The translations under genes were made by a program, and so were the position numbers. DNA of 64,000 nt from Boudabousia tangfeifanii. Lineage in GTDB: Bacteria > Actinomycetota > Actinomycetes > Actinomycetales > Actinomycetaceae. A model generated the notes under the pieces. The model saw only the letters and a list, made by a program, of their open reading frames with translations. It did not search any database and had not been told where the DNA came from. Location: positions 1,054,001 to 1,118,000 of the forward strand of contig NZ_CP017812.1 in the NCBI RefSeq assembly GCF_001856685.1, in the 5' to 3' direction. Positions 7,968-17,493 of this stretch are shown here, piece after piece (position 1 is the stretch's first letter; every line of letters starts with the position of its first letter).

Positions 7968-10649
7968 ATGCGTACTTCTGAAATTCGTCAACGCTGGCTT
8001 GATTATTTCGCCGAAAAAGATCACCATATCGCTCCGTCGGTCTCGTTGGTTTCACCAGACCCTTCGATTCTCTTCACGATTGCCGGTATGGTTCCTTTCA
8101 TCCCGTACATCATCGGGACTGAACAAGCTCCTTGGCCACGCGTAGCGTCGGTACAGAAGTGTATCCGTACTAATGACATTGATAATGTTGGTAAAACAAC
8201 TCGTCACGGCACCTTCTTCCAAATGAATGGTAATTTCTCCTTCGGTGATTACTTCAAAGAAGGTGCGATTGACTTTGCTTGGGAGCTTTTGACCGGCGAT
8301 GTAGAGAAGGGTCGTTATGGCCTAGATGGCGATCGCATGTGGGTCACTTTGTGGGAAGAAGATAAAGAATCCTTTGAACATTTAACCAAGGTCATCGGAC
8401 TCGATCCAAAACATATCGTACGTCTACCTCGCAACGAAAACTTCTGGGATACTGGCCAGCCAGGCCCAGCAGGACCATGTGCCGAATGGCACTACGATCG
8501 TGGGCCAGCTTTTGGCCCAGAAGCAGAAGGTGGCACTGTCGACCCCGGTGGCGACCGTTATCTCGAAATCTGGAACCTAGTTTTCGACCAATTCCTTCGC
8601 GGTGAGGGTAAGGGTAAAGACTACCCGTTGCTAGGTGAACTAGATAAGAAAGCAATCGATACCGGTGCTGGTTTGGAGCGTCTTGCAGTGCTATTGCAGG
8701 ATAAAGCCAACATGTACGAAATCGATGAGGTTTACCCTGTCATCGCAGCTACCGAAGAAATTACTGGCAAGAAGTACGGCTCGGATCAAGAAGCTGACAT
8801 CCGCATGCGTGTGGTGGCAGACCACATCCGTTCGTCATTGATGCTGATTACCGATGGGGTAGTGCCAGGCAACGACGGCGCGGGGTACGTCCTTCGTCGT
8901 CTAGTTCGCCGTGCAGTACGTTCCATGCGTCTACTTGGCGTTGATCGCCCAGTCCTTCCTGAACTTTTGCCGGTATCGAAGGCAGTGATGGAATTATCGT
9001 ACCCAGAGATTGCCAAGAATTGGGATCAGATTAGTGCCACTGCTTACGCCGAAGAAGATTCTTTCCTTCGCACCCTAACTGCGGGCACCACAATCTTCGA
9101 CAATATCGTAGCCGGTGCAAAGAAGTCCGAAGGACCTGCGGTACTTTCCGGTAAGGACGCTTTCGCGCTCCATGACACTTACGGTTTCCCAATCGACTTG
9201 ACGCTCGAAATGGCTGCGGAAAATGGGGTTAGCGTTGATGAGGACACCTTCCGCAAACTCATGCAGGAACAAAAAGATCGTGCTCGCCAAGACGCCCTTG
9301 TTAAGAAGACCGGTCACGTCGATTCCCGTCTATATCATGACCTGCAGGAACAAGTGGGCGGAGCTGTTGAGTTCCTGGGCTACACGGAAGACACTGCTAA
9401 CGCGAAGGTAGTTGGCCTCCTAGTTGACGGTCAGCTACAGGGTGCGGTTACCGCTCCTGCCAAGGTAGAAGTTATCCTCGATCGCACTCCATTCTGGGCT
9501 GAAATGGGTGGTCAGCTGGCTGACCACGGTCAAATCATTTCCGATCATGGTGCCAAATTTGCAGTTAGTGATGTCCAAGCCCCCATTAAGGGGCTGACAG
9601 TACATCGTGGCACTCTTGAAACTGGCGAACTAGCTTGTGGTGACACGGTGACCGCAGCTATCGATACTGTTCGTCGTGGTGATATTGCTCGGGCGCACAC
9701 CTCCACTCACATGGTGCATCAAGCACTTCGTGAGTTCCTTGGAGACAAAGCTACCCAGGCTGGCTCCGAAAACAGTCCTTCGCGACTCCGCTTTGACTTC
9801 CGTCATGCGAAGGCAGTTAGCCCCGATCAGCTTAACGACATTGAAGGCCGCGTAAACGACCAATTGGTTGAGAACCTAGCCGTAACCGATGAAGTAATGG
9901 ACATCGATGCCGCGAAGGCCCTAGGTGCTACCGCTCTCTTCGGTGAAAAGTATGGCAAGGAAGTCCGTGTTGTTACCATCGGTGACGGTTGGTCCCGCGA
10001 ACTCTGTGCTGGTACCCACGTGCCGGCAACCGGTCTGATTGGCCGCGTCACCCTGTTGGGTGAGTCCTCGATTGGTTCTGGCGTTCGTCGTCTAGATGCC
10101 GTCGTCGGCAAGGGTTCTTACGACCACCAAGCCAAAGAACATGCGCTAGTTTCGCAGCTTTCTAACCTAGTTGGCCGTCCAGTTACCGAGCTACCACAAG
10201 CGGTTGAGTCAATGATGAACCGTTTAAAGAATGCCGAAAAGGAACTAGCTAACCTACAGCTCCAATCCACCTTGGCTAAAGCCTCGCAACTAGCTTCGCA
10301 AGCTACTGACGTTAACGGGGTAACCGCGTTAGTTGCTGATCTAGGGGAAGTTAGCTCGGCAGATGTTTTGCGCCAAGCAGTTCTGCAGCTACGCGATCAA
10401 CTGGGCAATATGCGTCCAGTAGTAGTCGCACTCGGGGCTAAGACAGGCGATAAGGGATCCCTAGTAGTAGCTCTAAATGATGCTGCAAAGGCCGAAAAGC
10501 TTTCGGCTGGTAACTTGGTGAAGCAAGCCGCGCAAGCTGCTGGTGGTGGCGGCGGTGGCCGTCCAGATATGGCTCAAGCCGGTTTGAAGGACGCTGCTAA
10601 GTTGCCGCTTGCACTCCAAGCAATTTCCCAAGAGCTAGGCGCAAAGTAG
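7968..10649 (+). CDS. alaS: Alanyl-tRNA synthetase
   Basis: Class II synthetase charging tRNA-Ala, 893 aa. The domains are in the usual order: catalytic core (about 1-240), tRNA-recognition helices, editing domain with the zinc-binding HTSTH (H577, H581) and CAGTH (C680, H684) motifs, and the C-Ala domain. The tail has a glycine run (GGGGGGRPDMAQAG) typical of C-Ala. The ribosome-binding site GAGGGA is just upstream and TAAACT at 7927-7932 is a possible -10. Its neighbours ruvX and mltG follow closely, as in Mycobacterium and Streptomyces. Confidence 0.98.
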   Translation: MRTSEIRQRWLDYFAEKDHHIAPSVSLVSPDPSILFTIAGMVPFIPYIIGTEQAPWPRVASVQKCIRTNDIDNVGKTTRHGTFFQMNGNFSFGDYFKEGAIDFAWELLTGDVEKGRYGLDGDRMWVTLWEEDKESFEHLTKVIGLDPKHIVRLPRNENFWDTGQPGPAGPCAEWHYDRGPAFGPEAEGGTVDPGGDRYLEIWNLVFDQFLRGEGKGKDYPLLGELDKKAIDTGAGLERLAVLLQDKANMYEIDEVYPVIAATEEITGKKYGSDQEADIRMRVVADHIRSSLMLITDGVVPGNDGAGYVLRRLVRRAVRSMRLLGVDRPVLPELLPVSKAVMELSYPEIAKNWDQISATAYAEEDSFLRTLTAGTTIFDNIVAGAKKSEGPAVLSGKDAFALHDTYGFPIDLTLEMAAENGVSVDEDTFRKLMQEQKDRARQDALVKKTGHVDSRLYHDLQEQVGGAVEFLGYTEDTANAKVVGLLVDGQLQGAVTAPAKVEVILDRTPFWAEMGGQLADHGQIISDHGAKFAVSDVQAPIKGLTVHRGTLETGELACGDTVTAAIDTVRRGDIARAHTSTHMVHQALREFLGDKATQAGSENSPSRLRFDFRHAKAVSPDQLNDIEGRVNDQLVENLAVTDEVMDIDAAKALGATALFGEKYGKEVRVVTIGDGWSRELCAGTHVPATGLIGRVTLLGESSIGSGVRRLDAVVGKGSYDHQAKEHALVSQLSNLVGRPVTELPQAVESMMNRLKNAEKELANLQLQSTLAKASQLASQATDVNGVTALVADLGEVSSADVLRQAVLQLRDQLGNMRPVVVALGAKTGDKGSLVVALNDAAKAEKLSAGNLVKQAAQAAGGGGGGRPDMAQAGLKDAAKLPLALQAISQELGAK

Positions 10650-10658
10650 GAGTCTATT

Positions 10659-11138
10659 TTGAGTCCAACTCGTTTCGCTTATGACGTCGGAAAATCTCGA
10701 ATCGGGGCAGCTCGCGCCGTTTCGGGAACTTCCGTGGTCTTACCGATAACCACCTATCGGGTAATGCCCATGGAAGTACATTTCGACGAAATTCTTGACG
10801 ATTTGGAAACCTACCAGCCTGAAATCATTTATGTTGGTTTACCCCTACATTTGAATGGAAAAGCGGGTATTAGCGTTGAGATGGCTAAGGAATTCGCTGC
10901 CAAGTTACAGGAACTATACCCGCAGGGTACTATTCGCCTAATCGACGAACGATTGACTACAGCTACCGCCCACCAACACCTAGCAGCCGCTGGAATTTCT
11001 GGGAAAAAGCGTGGGGGAGTTGTAGACCAAGTAGCAGCTTGTGTTATTTTGGAGCAAGCGATAGCTGCAGAGGAAAGCACTGGTGAACTTGCCGGCTTAC
11101 CTTTTGATGTAAAGAAAAATAGAAGGGAAAAGAAATGA
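10659..11138 (+). CDS. ruvX: Putative pre-16S rRNA nuclease / Holliday junction resolvase-like YqgF
   Basis: A 159-aa RNase H-like fold protein. The first strand carries the family's DVGxxRIG motif (D9-V-G-K-S-R-I-G16), the middle has VGLPLHLNGKAG, and the third acidic motif is IDERLTT followed by a conserved VDQVAACVILE. YqgF proteins process the 5' end of 16S rRNA in E. coli and were earlier called Holliday junction resolvases. The start is TTG at 10659, nine bases after alaS, and the stop overlaps the mltG start by four bases (ATGA), so the three genes are likely translated from one message. Confidence 0.93.
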   Translation: MSPTRFAYDVGKSRIGAARAVSGTSVVLPITTYRVMPMEVHFDEILDDLETYQPEIIYVGLPLHLNGKAGISVEMAKEFAAKLQELYPQGTIRLIDERLTTATAHQHLAAAGISGKKRGGVVDQVAACVILEQAIAAEESTGELAGLPFDVKKNRREKK

Positions 11139-12574
11139 CCTCCCCAGACAACCTGGAGCCAGGAAAGCGCGCGATTCCCTCCCGACGCCAAATGCGTCAT
11201 CATCAAGGACAGCCAAGTTCTAACGCTCCCACGCCAAAGGTCGAAGGTGGAAACGTCCTCGGCCCATTGCGTCATGAAGCGCCATCTACAGGTGAATCTA
11301 CGCCTACCACTCAGACCACGCCTACTCCCGCTAGCGCCAACCCGCCATCATTAGCAGAAGCAAAGCCGCAATCCACCAACTCGACCTCAGCTGCGTCTTC
11401 GGAACAAAGTTCCAAGACAACAGCGCAACCTGCTCGTCCTTTTGCTCCTGCAGTGGCACAACCGAGCCACAAAGATACGGTTAAGGCGAAAGGACCCAAG
11501 CGGTCCAAACAGTGGATCGCTACGCTTTTAGTGATTGCTACTATTGTTCTACTTGCCTTCCTCGGAATTTATCTTGTGAAGTCCCATTTGGTTAAGTCGC
11601 CGGCACCAGTGGCCGAAGACTACACCGGTAAAGGTGAAACTGCAGTTACTGTCGAAGTACCAGAAGGTGCTAGCGGGGCTCAGATCGCCCAGGCTTTGAA
11701 GGATAAAGATGTGGTTGCGTCCACCAAAGCTTTTATTAAAACAGTTAGCCAGAATTCTGAAGGCAATTTGATTCAACCTGGCACCTATGAGCTTAAAACC
11801 AAGATGAGTTCAGCAGCAGCCCTCGCAGCCTTATTAGATCGCTCGAATCGCGTAGACGTTGGCATTACGATTCCGGAAGGCTTTACCGTAAAACGTATTA
11901 CCCAGCGTCTAGTTAAGCGGGGCGGTTATAAGCAAGAAGAAGTTGAAGCGGCCTTTAAGAATCCGGAAGCTATTGGCTTACCACCTCAGGCCAATGGCAA
12001 CCCAGAAGGTTGGATCGCTCCAGGTACTTATCTGCAAAAACCAGGCGAAAAGGTCACTGACTTTATTCGCAATATGGTAGTTAACAACGTTGAGCGCTTA
12101 AAAGAACTTGGGATTCCAGCAGATCAGCAAGAGGCTGTTTTGACTAAGGCTTCGATTCTTGAACGCGAAGTCTCGATTGAAAAATATATGCCTCAGGTAG
12201 CTAGAGTCATCGATAATCGCCTAGACCCAGTCAAAGGTAAGGAAGTATTGAACCGACTCCAAATGGACTCAACCGTATCCTACGCGGTCGGCCGTTCTGG
12301 TGGTATTCCTACAGCCGAAGAGCTAAAAGTTGATTCACCCTACAATACTTACATCAAACCTGGACTACCTCCTTCTCCGATTGGAGTAGCTGGTACCGCC
12401 GCAATTAAGGCCGTATTGAAACCAGCTGAAGGTGATTGGTTGTACTTTGTGACCACCAACCTAAAGACCGGTGAAACTGTGTTTGTAGATACTTACGAAC
12501 AGTTCAACCAGGAAAAGGAAAAGCTAAAGGCATTCTGCCAAGAGAATCCGGAAATATGCCACAAAAATTCCTAG
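11135..12574 (+). CDS. mltG: Endolytic murein transglycosylase
   Basis: Cuts nascent peptidoglycan strands in the cell wall and acts as a chain-length terminase. The 479-aa protein has a long Pro/Ser/Thr-rich cytoplasmic N-terminus (1-125), one transmembrane helix (about 127-148), a LysM-like region, and the YceG catalytic domain. The catalytic glutamate is expected in KASILEREV at about residue 343 (the ASIxE motif). The end has the conserved DSPYNTYIKPGLPPSPI segment. It overlaps ruvX by four bases and aroE by 19 bases. Confidence 0.95.
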   Translation: MTSPDNLEPGKRAIPSRRQMRHHQGQPSSNAPTPKVEGGNVLGPLRHEAPSTGESTPTTQTTPTPASANPPSLAEAKPQSTNSTSAASSEQSSKTTAQPARPFAPAVAQPSHKDTVKAKGPKRSKQWIATLLVIATIVLLAFLGIYLVKSHLVKSPAPVAEDYTGKGETAVTVEVPEGASGAQIAQALKDKDVVASTKAFIKTVSQNSEGNLIQPGTYELKTKMSSAAALAALLDRSNRVDVGITIPEGFTVKRITQRLVKRGGYKQEEVEAAFKNPEAIGLPPQANGNPEGWIAPGTYLQKPGEKVTDFIRNMVVNNVERLKELGIPADQQEAVLTKASILEREVSIEKYMPQVARVIDNRLDPVKGKEVLNRLQMDSTVSYAVGRSGGIPTAEELKVDSPYNTYIKPGLPPSPIGVAGTAAIKAVLKPAEGDWLYFVTTNLKTGETVFVDTYEQFNQEKEKLKAFCQENPEICHKNS

Positions 12575-13389
12575 TAATTGGTAATCCTGTCAAGCATTCG
12601 CTATCACCGATTCTGCATCAAGCAGGGTATAAAGAGTTAGGCTTAGACGCTACTTTTAGCGCTTACGAAGTAAGCGACTTAGCTAAAGAATGGGACTATC
12701 TTCGTGGGTTCCAAGGCTTTGCGGTGACTATGCCTTGGAAACAAGAAATCCGAAAGTATCTTGACAGTGAAGAACCTGCGGCTAATGCTGTCGGGGCAGT
12801 CAACACTGTCACTATTTCTGGTGGGCTAGTAAGCGGTGGTAACACTGATATTTACGGCATTGCCCAAGCGATTCGGGCTGCTAGCGGTCGAGATCACTTT
12901 GCACGTCTAGCCATCATTGGGGGACGAGCATCAGCTTGCTCCGCACTGGCAGCAAGTGGCGAACTAGGCCGTCCTCAGGTCACCGCGATCGCTCGTACGC
13001 TCTCTGGCCCAGGCACAATCGCAGCTGCCAGCGCTAAACTGGGGGTAAATGTAACTTATTTGCCCTGGAGACTGACCGAGAAAGCACAAGCAGCTATTAG
13101 CGAAGCTGATTTAGTCATCTCAACGGTTCCAAGTGCGGCTGCGGCCGAACTTACTTCGGGATTGAAGGTTTCCTCGCAGGCAGTGCTACTCGAGGCAGCA
13201 TATTCGGATCCACAACGGCCTTTATCCCAAACCTTTGCGGCGCAAGGAGCCACGGTTGTTCCAGGCACTGACATGCTTTTCTATCAGGCATTGGCCCAGT
13301 TCCAAATTATGACTGGTTATCAAGCACCTGCTAAACAAATGCGGGAAGCACTAGACCAAGCGCGACGTGAAAGAGGTATTAACGCATGA
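12556..13389 (+). CDS. aroE: Shikimate dehydrogenase
   Basis: Reduces 3-dehydroshikimate to shikimate with NADPH. The 277-aa protein has the substrate-binding SLSP motif at 15-18, the catalytic lysine K62 (TMPWKQ), N83 and D98 (GGNTDIYG). The nucleotide-binding loop is unusual: where the family generally has a GAGG-like sequence, this one reads IIGGRASACSALA (about 115-127). The start at 12556 lies inside mltG, and the stop overlaps the following peptidase gene by four bases. The mltG-aroE-peptidase-aroC order is conserved in actinobacteria. Confidence 0.93.
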   Translation: MPQKFLVIGNPVKHSLSPILHQAGYKELGLDATFSAYEVSDLAKEWDYLRGFQGFAVTMPWKQEIRKYLDSEEPAANAVGAVNTVTISGGLVSGGNTDIYGIAQAIRAASGRDHFARLAIIGGRASACSALAASGELGRPQVTAIARTLSGPGTIAAASAKLGVNVTYLPWRLTEKAQAAISEADLVISTVPSAAAAELTSGLKVSSQAVLLEAAYSDPQRPLSQTFAAQGATVVPGTDMLFYQALAQFQIMTGYQAPAKQMREALDQARRERGINA

Positions 13390-14036
13390 GTGATGTAGCC
13401 CTTACTTTTCCAAACTGGCTGGCAATAACTCTGAGTGCCATTTTTATCTTGGCTAATTTAGCTGGCGCTTGGCTCATTACGCTCACCGTTGCTCCCGCCT
13501 ATACCGCGCCGACGCATGATCGTCGCTGGATATATCTCAGCCCGATTTTCTCTATTGGGCTGGCGGCACCATTCCTTTACGATCCGTTGGCTTACGCGCT
13601 TTGCGTCGGTGTCCTTGCATGGCTAGCACCGGCGATCATGATTGATTCTGCCACCCACAAACTTCCGAACTTATTGACCGTAGGTACCAGCGTGGCAGCT
13701 GTTTTAGGTTCTATTTTGCTCGCTATCTATCATTGGGATGGCACCATCTTCTTTTCCTCCCTATTGATCGCCGCTTTCGCCACCATTGTCTTAGTTATGA
13801 TGTATCAGATGGGCTTTGGGCTTGGCGCAGGGGACGTCAAGCTTTTTCCCGCTTTGGTGATGTGCGCGAGTTCTACCGGCACCGCATTGACCTTCTTCCT
13901 CGCTCTCGCGATTTTCCCAGGATTCTATGCGCTAGCTTTGCTAATGCTTGGTAACGATCGACACAAGCGTATTGCTTATGGGCCTTGGATGGCTCTTGCC
14001 CTCTGCCTGGCGTTATGGATTAATGCATTCATCTAG
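13386..14036 (+). CDS. A24-family prepilin peptidase-like membrane protein
   Basis: A 216-aa polytopic membrane aspartyl protease of the type IV prepilin/preflagellin peptidase (A24) family. The two catalytic aspartates are recognisable: D87 (IMIDSATHKLPN) and D150 in the GxGD motif (LGAGDVKLF). Six or seven hydrophobic segments cover the length. The N-terminal cytoplasmic methyltransferase domain with cysteine tetrad of PilD is missing, so this is the short peptidase-only form. No pilin genes are in the window, so its substrate is unknown. It overlaps aroE (ATGA). Confidence 0.88.
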   Translation: MSDVALTFPNWLAITLSAIFILANLAGAWLITLTVAPAYTAPTHDRRWIYLSPIFSIGLAAPFLYDPLAYALCVGVLAWLAPAIMIDSATHKLPNLLTVGTSVAAVLGSILLAIYHWDGTIFFSSLLIAAFATIVLVMMYQMGFGLGAGDVKLFPALVMCASSTGTALTFFLALAIFPGFYALALLMLGNDRHKRIAYGPWMALALCLALWINAFI

Positions 14037-14110
14037 TTTGGCCTTGCCGAGGACGAACTATTCTGCCTAAACTTACCCCTAAACTTGCTACCTTTTAGAA
14101 AAGGATCATT

Positions 14111-15316
14111 ATGTTGCGTTGGATTACAGCTGGAGAGTCCCACGGCCCCGCACTAGTTGGGATTATCGATGGGGTACCTGCGGGGATCAGTTTGACCAGT
14201 GCTGACTTTAATGACGCGTTAGCTCGTCGCCGACTTGGAGCTGGACGAGGTGCACGTCAAAAATTCGAAGCCGATCGGCTTGAAATCATGGGCGGCATTC
14301 GCCATGGCAAGACTACTGGTGCCCCGATAGCTTTGGTAATTCACAATTCAGAATGGCCAAAATGGGAAACCGTAATGAGTGCCGACCCAGTAGATCCACA
14401 AGATCTTTTAATTGATGCTGGAACTGGTGATGAACGTGAAATCGCGCGAAACCGTCGTCTCACGCGTCCTCGGCCAGGTCATGCCGACTTAGCAGGTGCC
14501 ATTAAATATGGGCATGATGATGCTCGCAATGTGCTAGAACGAGCTTCAGCCCGAGAAACTGCCACTCGTGTCGCCCTCGGCGTGGTAGCCAAAGCTATCT
14601 TGGCCCAGGTAGCCGAGGTAGAAATTCTCTCTGCTGTGAGGGCACTTGGGGAAGTTGCCTCTTCGGCACCACTGCCTCAGCCGGGACAAACTCCTGCGCT
14701 TGACGCCAGTCCTGTACGTTGTTTGGATCAAGAAACCGAGCAGCAGATGCTTGCGCACCTTGAGGAGTTAAAAAAGGCTGGAGATACTTGCGGTGGCATC
14801 GTCGAAGTGATTGCCTATCAAGTTCCCGTCGGACTCGGCTCGCATACGCAATGGGATCGGCGTTTAGATAGCGCGATCGCCGCTTCTTTAATGTCGATTC
14901 AAGCAGTTAAAGGAGTAGAAGTTGGGGACGGATTTGCCAATGCAGCTCGTCCTGGTAGCGCTGCGCATGACGAAATTTTGCCTTCTGAAGATGGCCGAAC
15001 CACGCGTGCTCAAAACCACGCCGGTGGCATCGAAGGTGGTATTTCCAATGGCCAACCCATTTATGCTCGGGCCGCGCTAAAGCCAATCTCTACTGTGCCT
15101 AAGGCATTACGCACTGTGGATTGGGATAATGGCGAAGAGGCAAAAGCTAACCACCAGCGTTCGGATACTACCGCAGTGGTACCTGCTGCAGTAATTGCCG
15201 AGGCTATGTTGGCACTGACCCTTGCCGACGCTCTTTGCACTCGTGTCGGGGGAGATAGCCTGACACAAATGAAAGCAAACTTGGCAGCTTTGCAAGCAGG
15301 AGATCACCGTGCCTGA
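14111..15316 (+). CDS. aroC: Chorismate synthase
   Basis: Converts 5-enolpyruvylshikimate-3-phosphate to chorismate using reduced FMN. The 401-aa length is normal for actinobacterial enzymes. Signature regions include [26 protein letters not shown] N-terminus (GESHG at 8-12), [13 protein letters not shown], the ARETA helix, and [13 protein letters not shown] near 300. The ribosome-binding site AAAAGGA lies before the ATG, and TAAACT boxes at 14079-14086 suggest a possible internal promoter after the 74-base gap. It overlaps aroKB by eight bases. Confidence 0.96.
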   Translation: MLRWITAGESHGPALVGIIDGVPAGISLTSADFNDALARRRLGAGRGARQKFEADRLEIMGGIRHGKTTGAPIALVIHNSEWPKWETVMSADPVDPQDLLIDAGTGDEREIARNRRLTRPRPGHADLAGAIKYGHDDARNVLERASARETATRVALGVVAKAILAQVAEVEILSAVRALGEVASSAPLPQPGQTPALDASPVRCLDQETEQQMLAHLEELKKAGDTCGGIVEVIAYQVPVGLGSHTQWDRRLDSAIAASLMSIQAVKGVEVGDGFANAARPGSAAHDEILPSEDGRTTRAQNHAGGIEGGISNGQPIYARAALKPISTVPKALRTVDWDNGEEAKANHQRSDTTAVVPAAVIAEAMLALTLADALCTRVGGDSLTQMKANLAALQAGDHRA

Positions 15317-16913
15317 GGCAACTGAGCATAAACCAATTGCGCTAATCGGCTTACCAGCAGTGGGAAAAACGACTGTCGGAAAACTACTTGCTAGTGCGCT
15401 TGGTGGCACCTTTATTGATACGGATGCGGCCATTGAAGCTAGTGAAGGGCGCACCATTGCTGAAATTTTTTCTGACGAGGGCGAGGAATATTTTCGACAG
15501 CTTGAAACCGCTGCGATTACTCGGGCACTGGGAGAAGATGAAGTAGCTGTAGTTTCCCTTGGCGGTGGTGCTATCGAGCAACCGGCTAACCGAGAACTGC
15601 TTAAGCAAGCACAAACAATTTATTTAGCCGCTGAGGTTTCTCAGCTATTGGCTCGAAGTGGTTGGGATGCCGCGCGTCCTCTCTTAGCTGGCCAAGACGG
15701 CCAAAAGAAACTAGAAACCTTAGCCCAACGTCGTGTGCCACTATACGAAGAAGCGGCAGATTTGACGATCCAGGTGGCAGAATCTAGTGCTGATCAAGTA
15801 GCTACAAAGTGCCTTGCTGCGCTCGGGTTAGAGACTAAAGTGATTGCGGTTACCGGAGATAAATCATACCCGGTTGTTATCGGGCATGATCTCGAAGCTG
15901 CGTTGATTAGTCAGCTCCTTGAACTAGGGCAAGACATTTGCCTAGTTCACCCTCCAACTTTGGCAGAAAAAACGGAACAGTTAGCAAAAAAGTTAACCGC
16001 CAAGGGTGGGCGAGTTACGTGCTATCAACACCCAGACAAGGAAGCTGGGAAATCCTATGAAAGTGCCATTGCTGGTTGGGAACACCTCGGTAACAATCTT
16101 TATGGTCGCGATGCGGTAATTGTTGGAATTGGTGGGGGAGCGACTACTGATCTCGCCGGTTTCCTTGCGGCATCTTGGCTTCGTGGAGTCAAACTAGTAC
16201 AAGTTCCCACTTCCTTGTTGGGAATGGTTGATGCGGCCGTTGGCGGCAAAACTGGGATTAACACTGGCGCCGGAAAAAATCTCGTCGGTGCGTTTTACCC
16301 GCCAAATGCAGTGTTTGCAGATTTAGATTGGCTGGCAACTCTAGATGAAACGAATTGGCGAGGCGGCCTAGGCGAAATTGTCAAGTGTGGTTTCATCGCC
16401 GATAAAGAGATCTTGTATTTCTTGGAGCATTTACCTGCGAATACTCTTCCGAGTGGGCCGGTGCTAATCGAACTTGTAGCTAGAGCCATTGCCGTAAAGG
16501 CCAAGGTCGTTTCGGCAGATTTGCACGAATCAGGGTTGCGTGAAATTTTGAATTTCGGACATACCTTCGGACACGCCGTAGAAAAGGCCCGAGGCTATCG
16601 GTTGGGACATGGACAGTGCGTGGCTATCGGGATGGTCTTCGCTGCTGAGCTATCACGCCAACGGCTGAACCTGCCAGCCAGTAAGGTGGCGCAACTAGTG
16701 GCTTTGCTCGAAAAGCTTTCCCTACCTACTAGCGTTTCCGACTTACCGTGGGAAGATTTGTTGGCGATTATGCGCACAGATAAGAAGGTGCGTGCAGGTC
16801 AGATTCGTTTTGTTCTTTTGTCGGATTGGGGAGTGCCCCAGATTGGTCAAGTGCCGACCACTGAACAGCTATTAGTGGCTGCAAGAAAAGTAGGAATTGA
16901 AGTTGGAGCATAA
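15309..16913 (+). CDS. aroKB: Bifunctional shikimate kinase / 3-dehydroquinate synthase
   Basis: A 534-aa fusion of two shikimate-pathway enzymes. The N-terminal shikimate kinase (about 1-172) has the P-loop GLPAVGKT (14-21), D37/D39, R63 in FRQLE, GGG at 85-87 and the lid arginine R123. The C-terminal 3-dehydroquinate synthase (about 178-534) has [11 protein letters not shown] (about 276), KTGIN, the zinc-ligand glutamate in GLGEIVKCG, and HTFGHAVE. All key residues are present in both halves, so both activities are expected. Fused AroK-AroB proteins are known in bifidobacteria and some Actinomycetaceae; mycobacteria keep separate genes in this place. The start is GTG inside aroC. Confidence 0.95.
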   Translation: MPEATEHKPIALIGLPAVGKTTVGKLLASALGGTFIDTDAAIEASEGRTIAEIFSDEGEEYFRQLETAAITRALGEDEVAVVSLGGGAIEQPANRELLKQAQTIYLAAEVSQLLARSGWDAARPLLAGQDGQKKLETLAQRRVPLYEEAADLTIQVAESSADQVATKCLAALGLETKVIAVTGDKSYPVVIGHDLEAALISQLLELGQDICLVHPPTLAEKTEQLAKKLTAKGGRVTCYQHPDKEAGKSYESAIAGWEHLGNNLYGRDAVIVGIGGGATTDLAGFLAASWLRGVKLVQVPTSLLGMVDAAVGGKTGINTGAGKNLVGAFYPPNAVFADLDWLATLDETNWRGGLGEIVKCGFIADKEILYFLEHLPANTLPSGPVLIELVARAIAVKAKVVSADLHESGLREILNFGHTFGHAVEKARGYRLGHGQCVAIGMVFAAELSRQRLNLPASKVAQLVALLEKLSLPTSVSDLPWEDLLAIMRTDKKVRAGQIRFVLLSDWGVPQIGQVPTTEQLLVAARKVGIEVGA

Positions 16914-17427
16914 AGCTGACAAGCCAAATTTGCCCATTATTGTCGCTATGAATGGTGCGTGGCCGAATGCTCAGACAAAACTGTGGAAAGAGGCTTTGGT
17001 GACCTATTTAGGTCAACCACTCGTCGATTTAACTGATCCACAGTCTGAATTTTTTCTTGCGGAGGACGACTTCCGTGGAATGGCCTCAAGTGCCGAGCTA
17101 ATCGAAAAATGGCAGCAAACCTTAGCAAGCACGATTAATCTGCCGGCTTTACTGATTCTGCCACCTGCGATGGTTGAGTTAAAGAATTCCCAAGAACTAC
17201 TTGCGGATTGTACTCGTCCGATATTTTTACTTTCGGTACCAGCTCGTACCGCCTGGCAATACCTTGGGCTTGGAATCGCGGGACAACCAGTAGGGCTAGG
17301 GGCGATTCGTGCCCAGTGGATGAACATGTGGTCACAACGAGTCTCCGCCTGGGAAAATGTGGGGGCAAAAGTCATAGATTGCTCACAAACTGAGCCAAGT
17401 AGCTTGCCCCCAAAGCTTTTCCCGTAA
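16897..17427 (+). CDS. Degenerate shikimate-kinase-like protein (no P-loop)
   Basis: A 176-aa protein of unproven function. Its length and layout follow shikimate kinase: LPIIVAMNGAWPNAQTKL where the P-loop strand should be, then LGQPLVDLTD (the DxD strand), EDDFRGM (the ExxFRxxE region), RPIFLLSVPAR (the VVwL strand), GQPVGLGAI (lid), and QRVSAWENVGAKVID (the RxxlYxxxAxxvi end). The Walker A lysine and glycines are gone, so it is unlikely to bind ATP in the usual way. It overlaps the end of aroKB. TTG at 16897 or TTG at 16903 (AGGA at 16892-16896) could be the start. It lies where aroQ occurs in related genomes but lacks AroQ motifs. Confidence 0.7.
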   Translation: MKLEHKADKPNLPIIVAMNGAWPNAQTKLWKEALVTYLGQPLVDLTDPQSEFFLAEDDFRGMASSAELIEKWQQTLASTINLPALLILPPAMVELKNSQELLADCTRPIFLLSVPARTAWQYLGLGIAGQPVGLGAIRAQWMNMWSQRVSAWENVGAKVIDCSQTEPSSLPPKLFP

Positions 17428-17493
17428 ATTCACGCTAATATATTGCCGTCATCGCGGGCACGTCCCCGCAGGTTATTTATGGAAGGAAATATT

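Noticed and set aside
10540..10575. Glycine-codon run near the end of alaS as a possible repeat-expansion site
   Set aside because: A GGGGGG(R/K)PD tail is common in the C-Ala domain of AlaRS.
14091..14104. CCTTTTAGAAAAGG palindrome before aroC
   Set aside because: The loop would be two bases, so no hairpin can form, and it mostly reflects the A-rich ribosome-binding site.
16897..17427. Calling the gene after aroKB 3-dehydroquinate dehydratase (aroQ)
   Set aside because: The only similarity is a short NGxxPN-like string; the EGxL and HTS motifs of AroQ are absent, while the overall layout follows shikimate kinase.
17443..17493. A longer EF-P start at 17443
   Set aside because: It adds a basic segment (RARPRRLF) not seen in EF-P and ignores the strong ribosome-binding site before GTG 17494.
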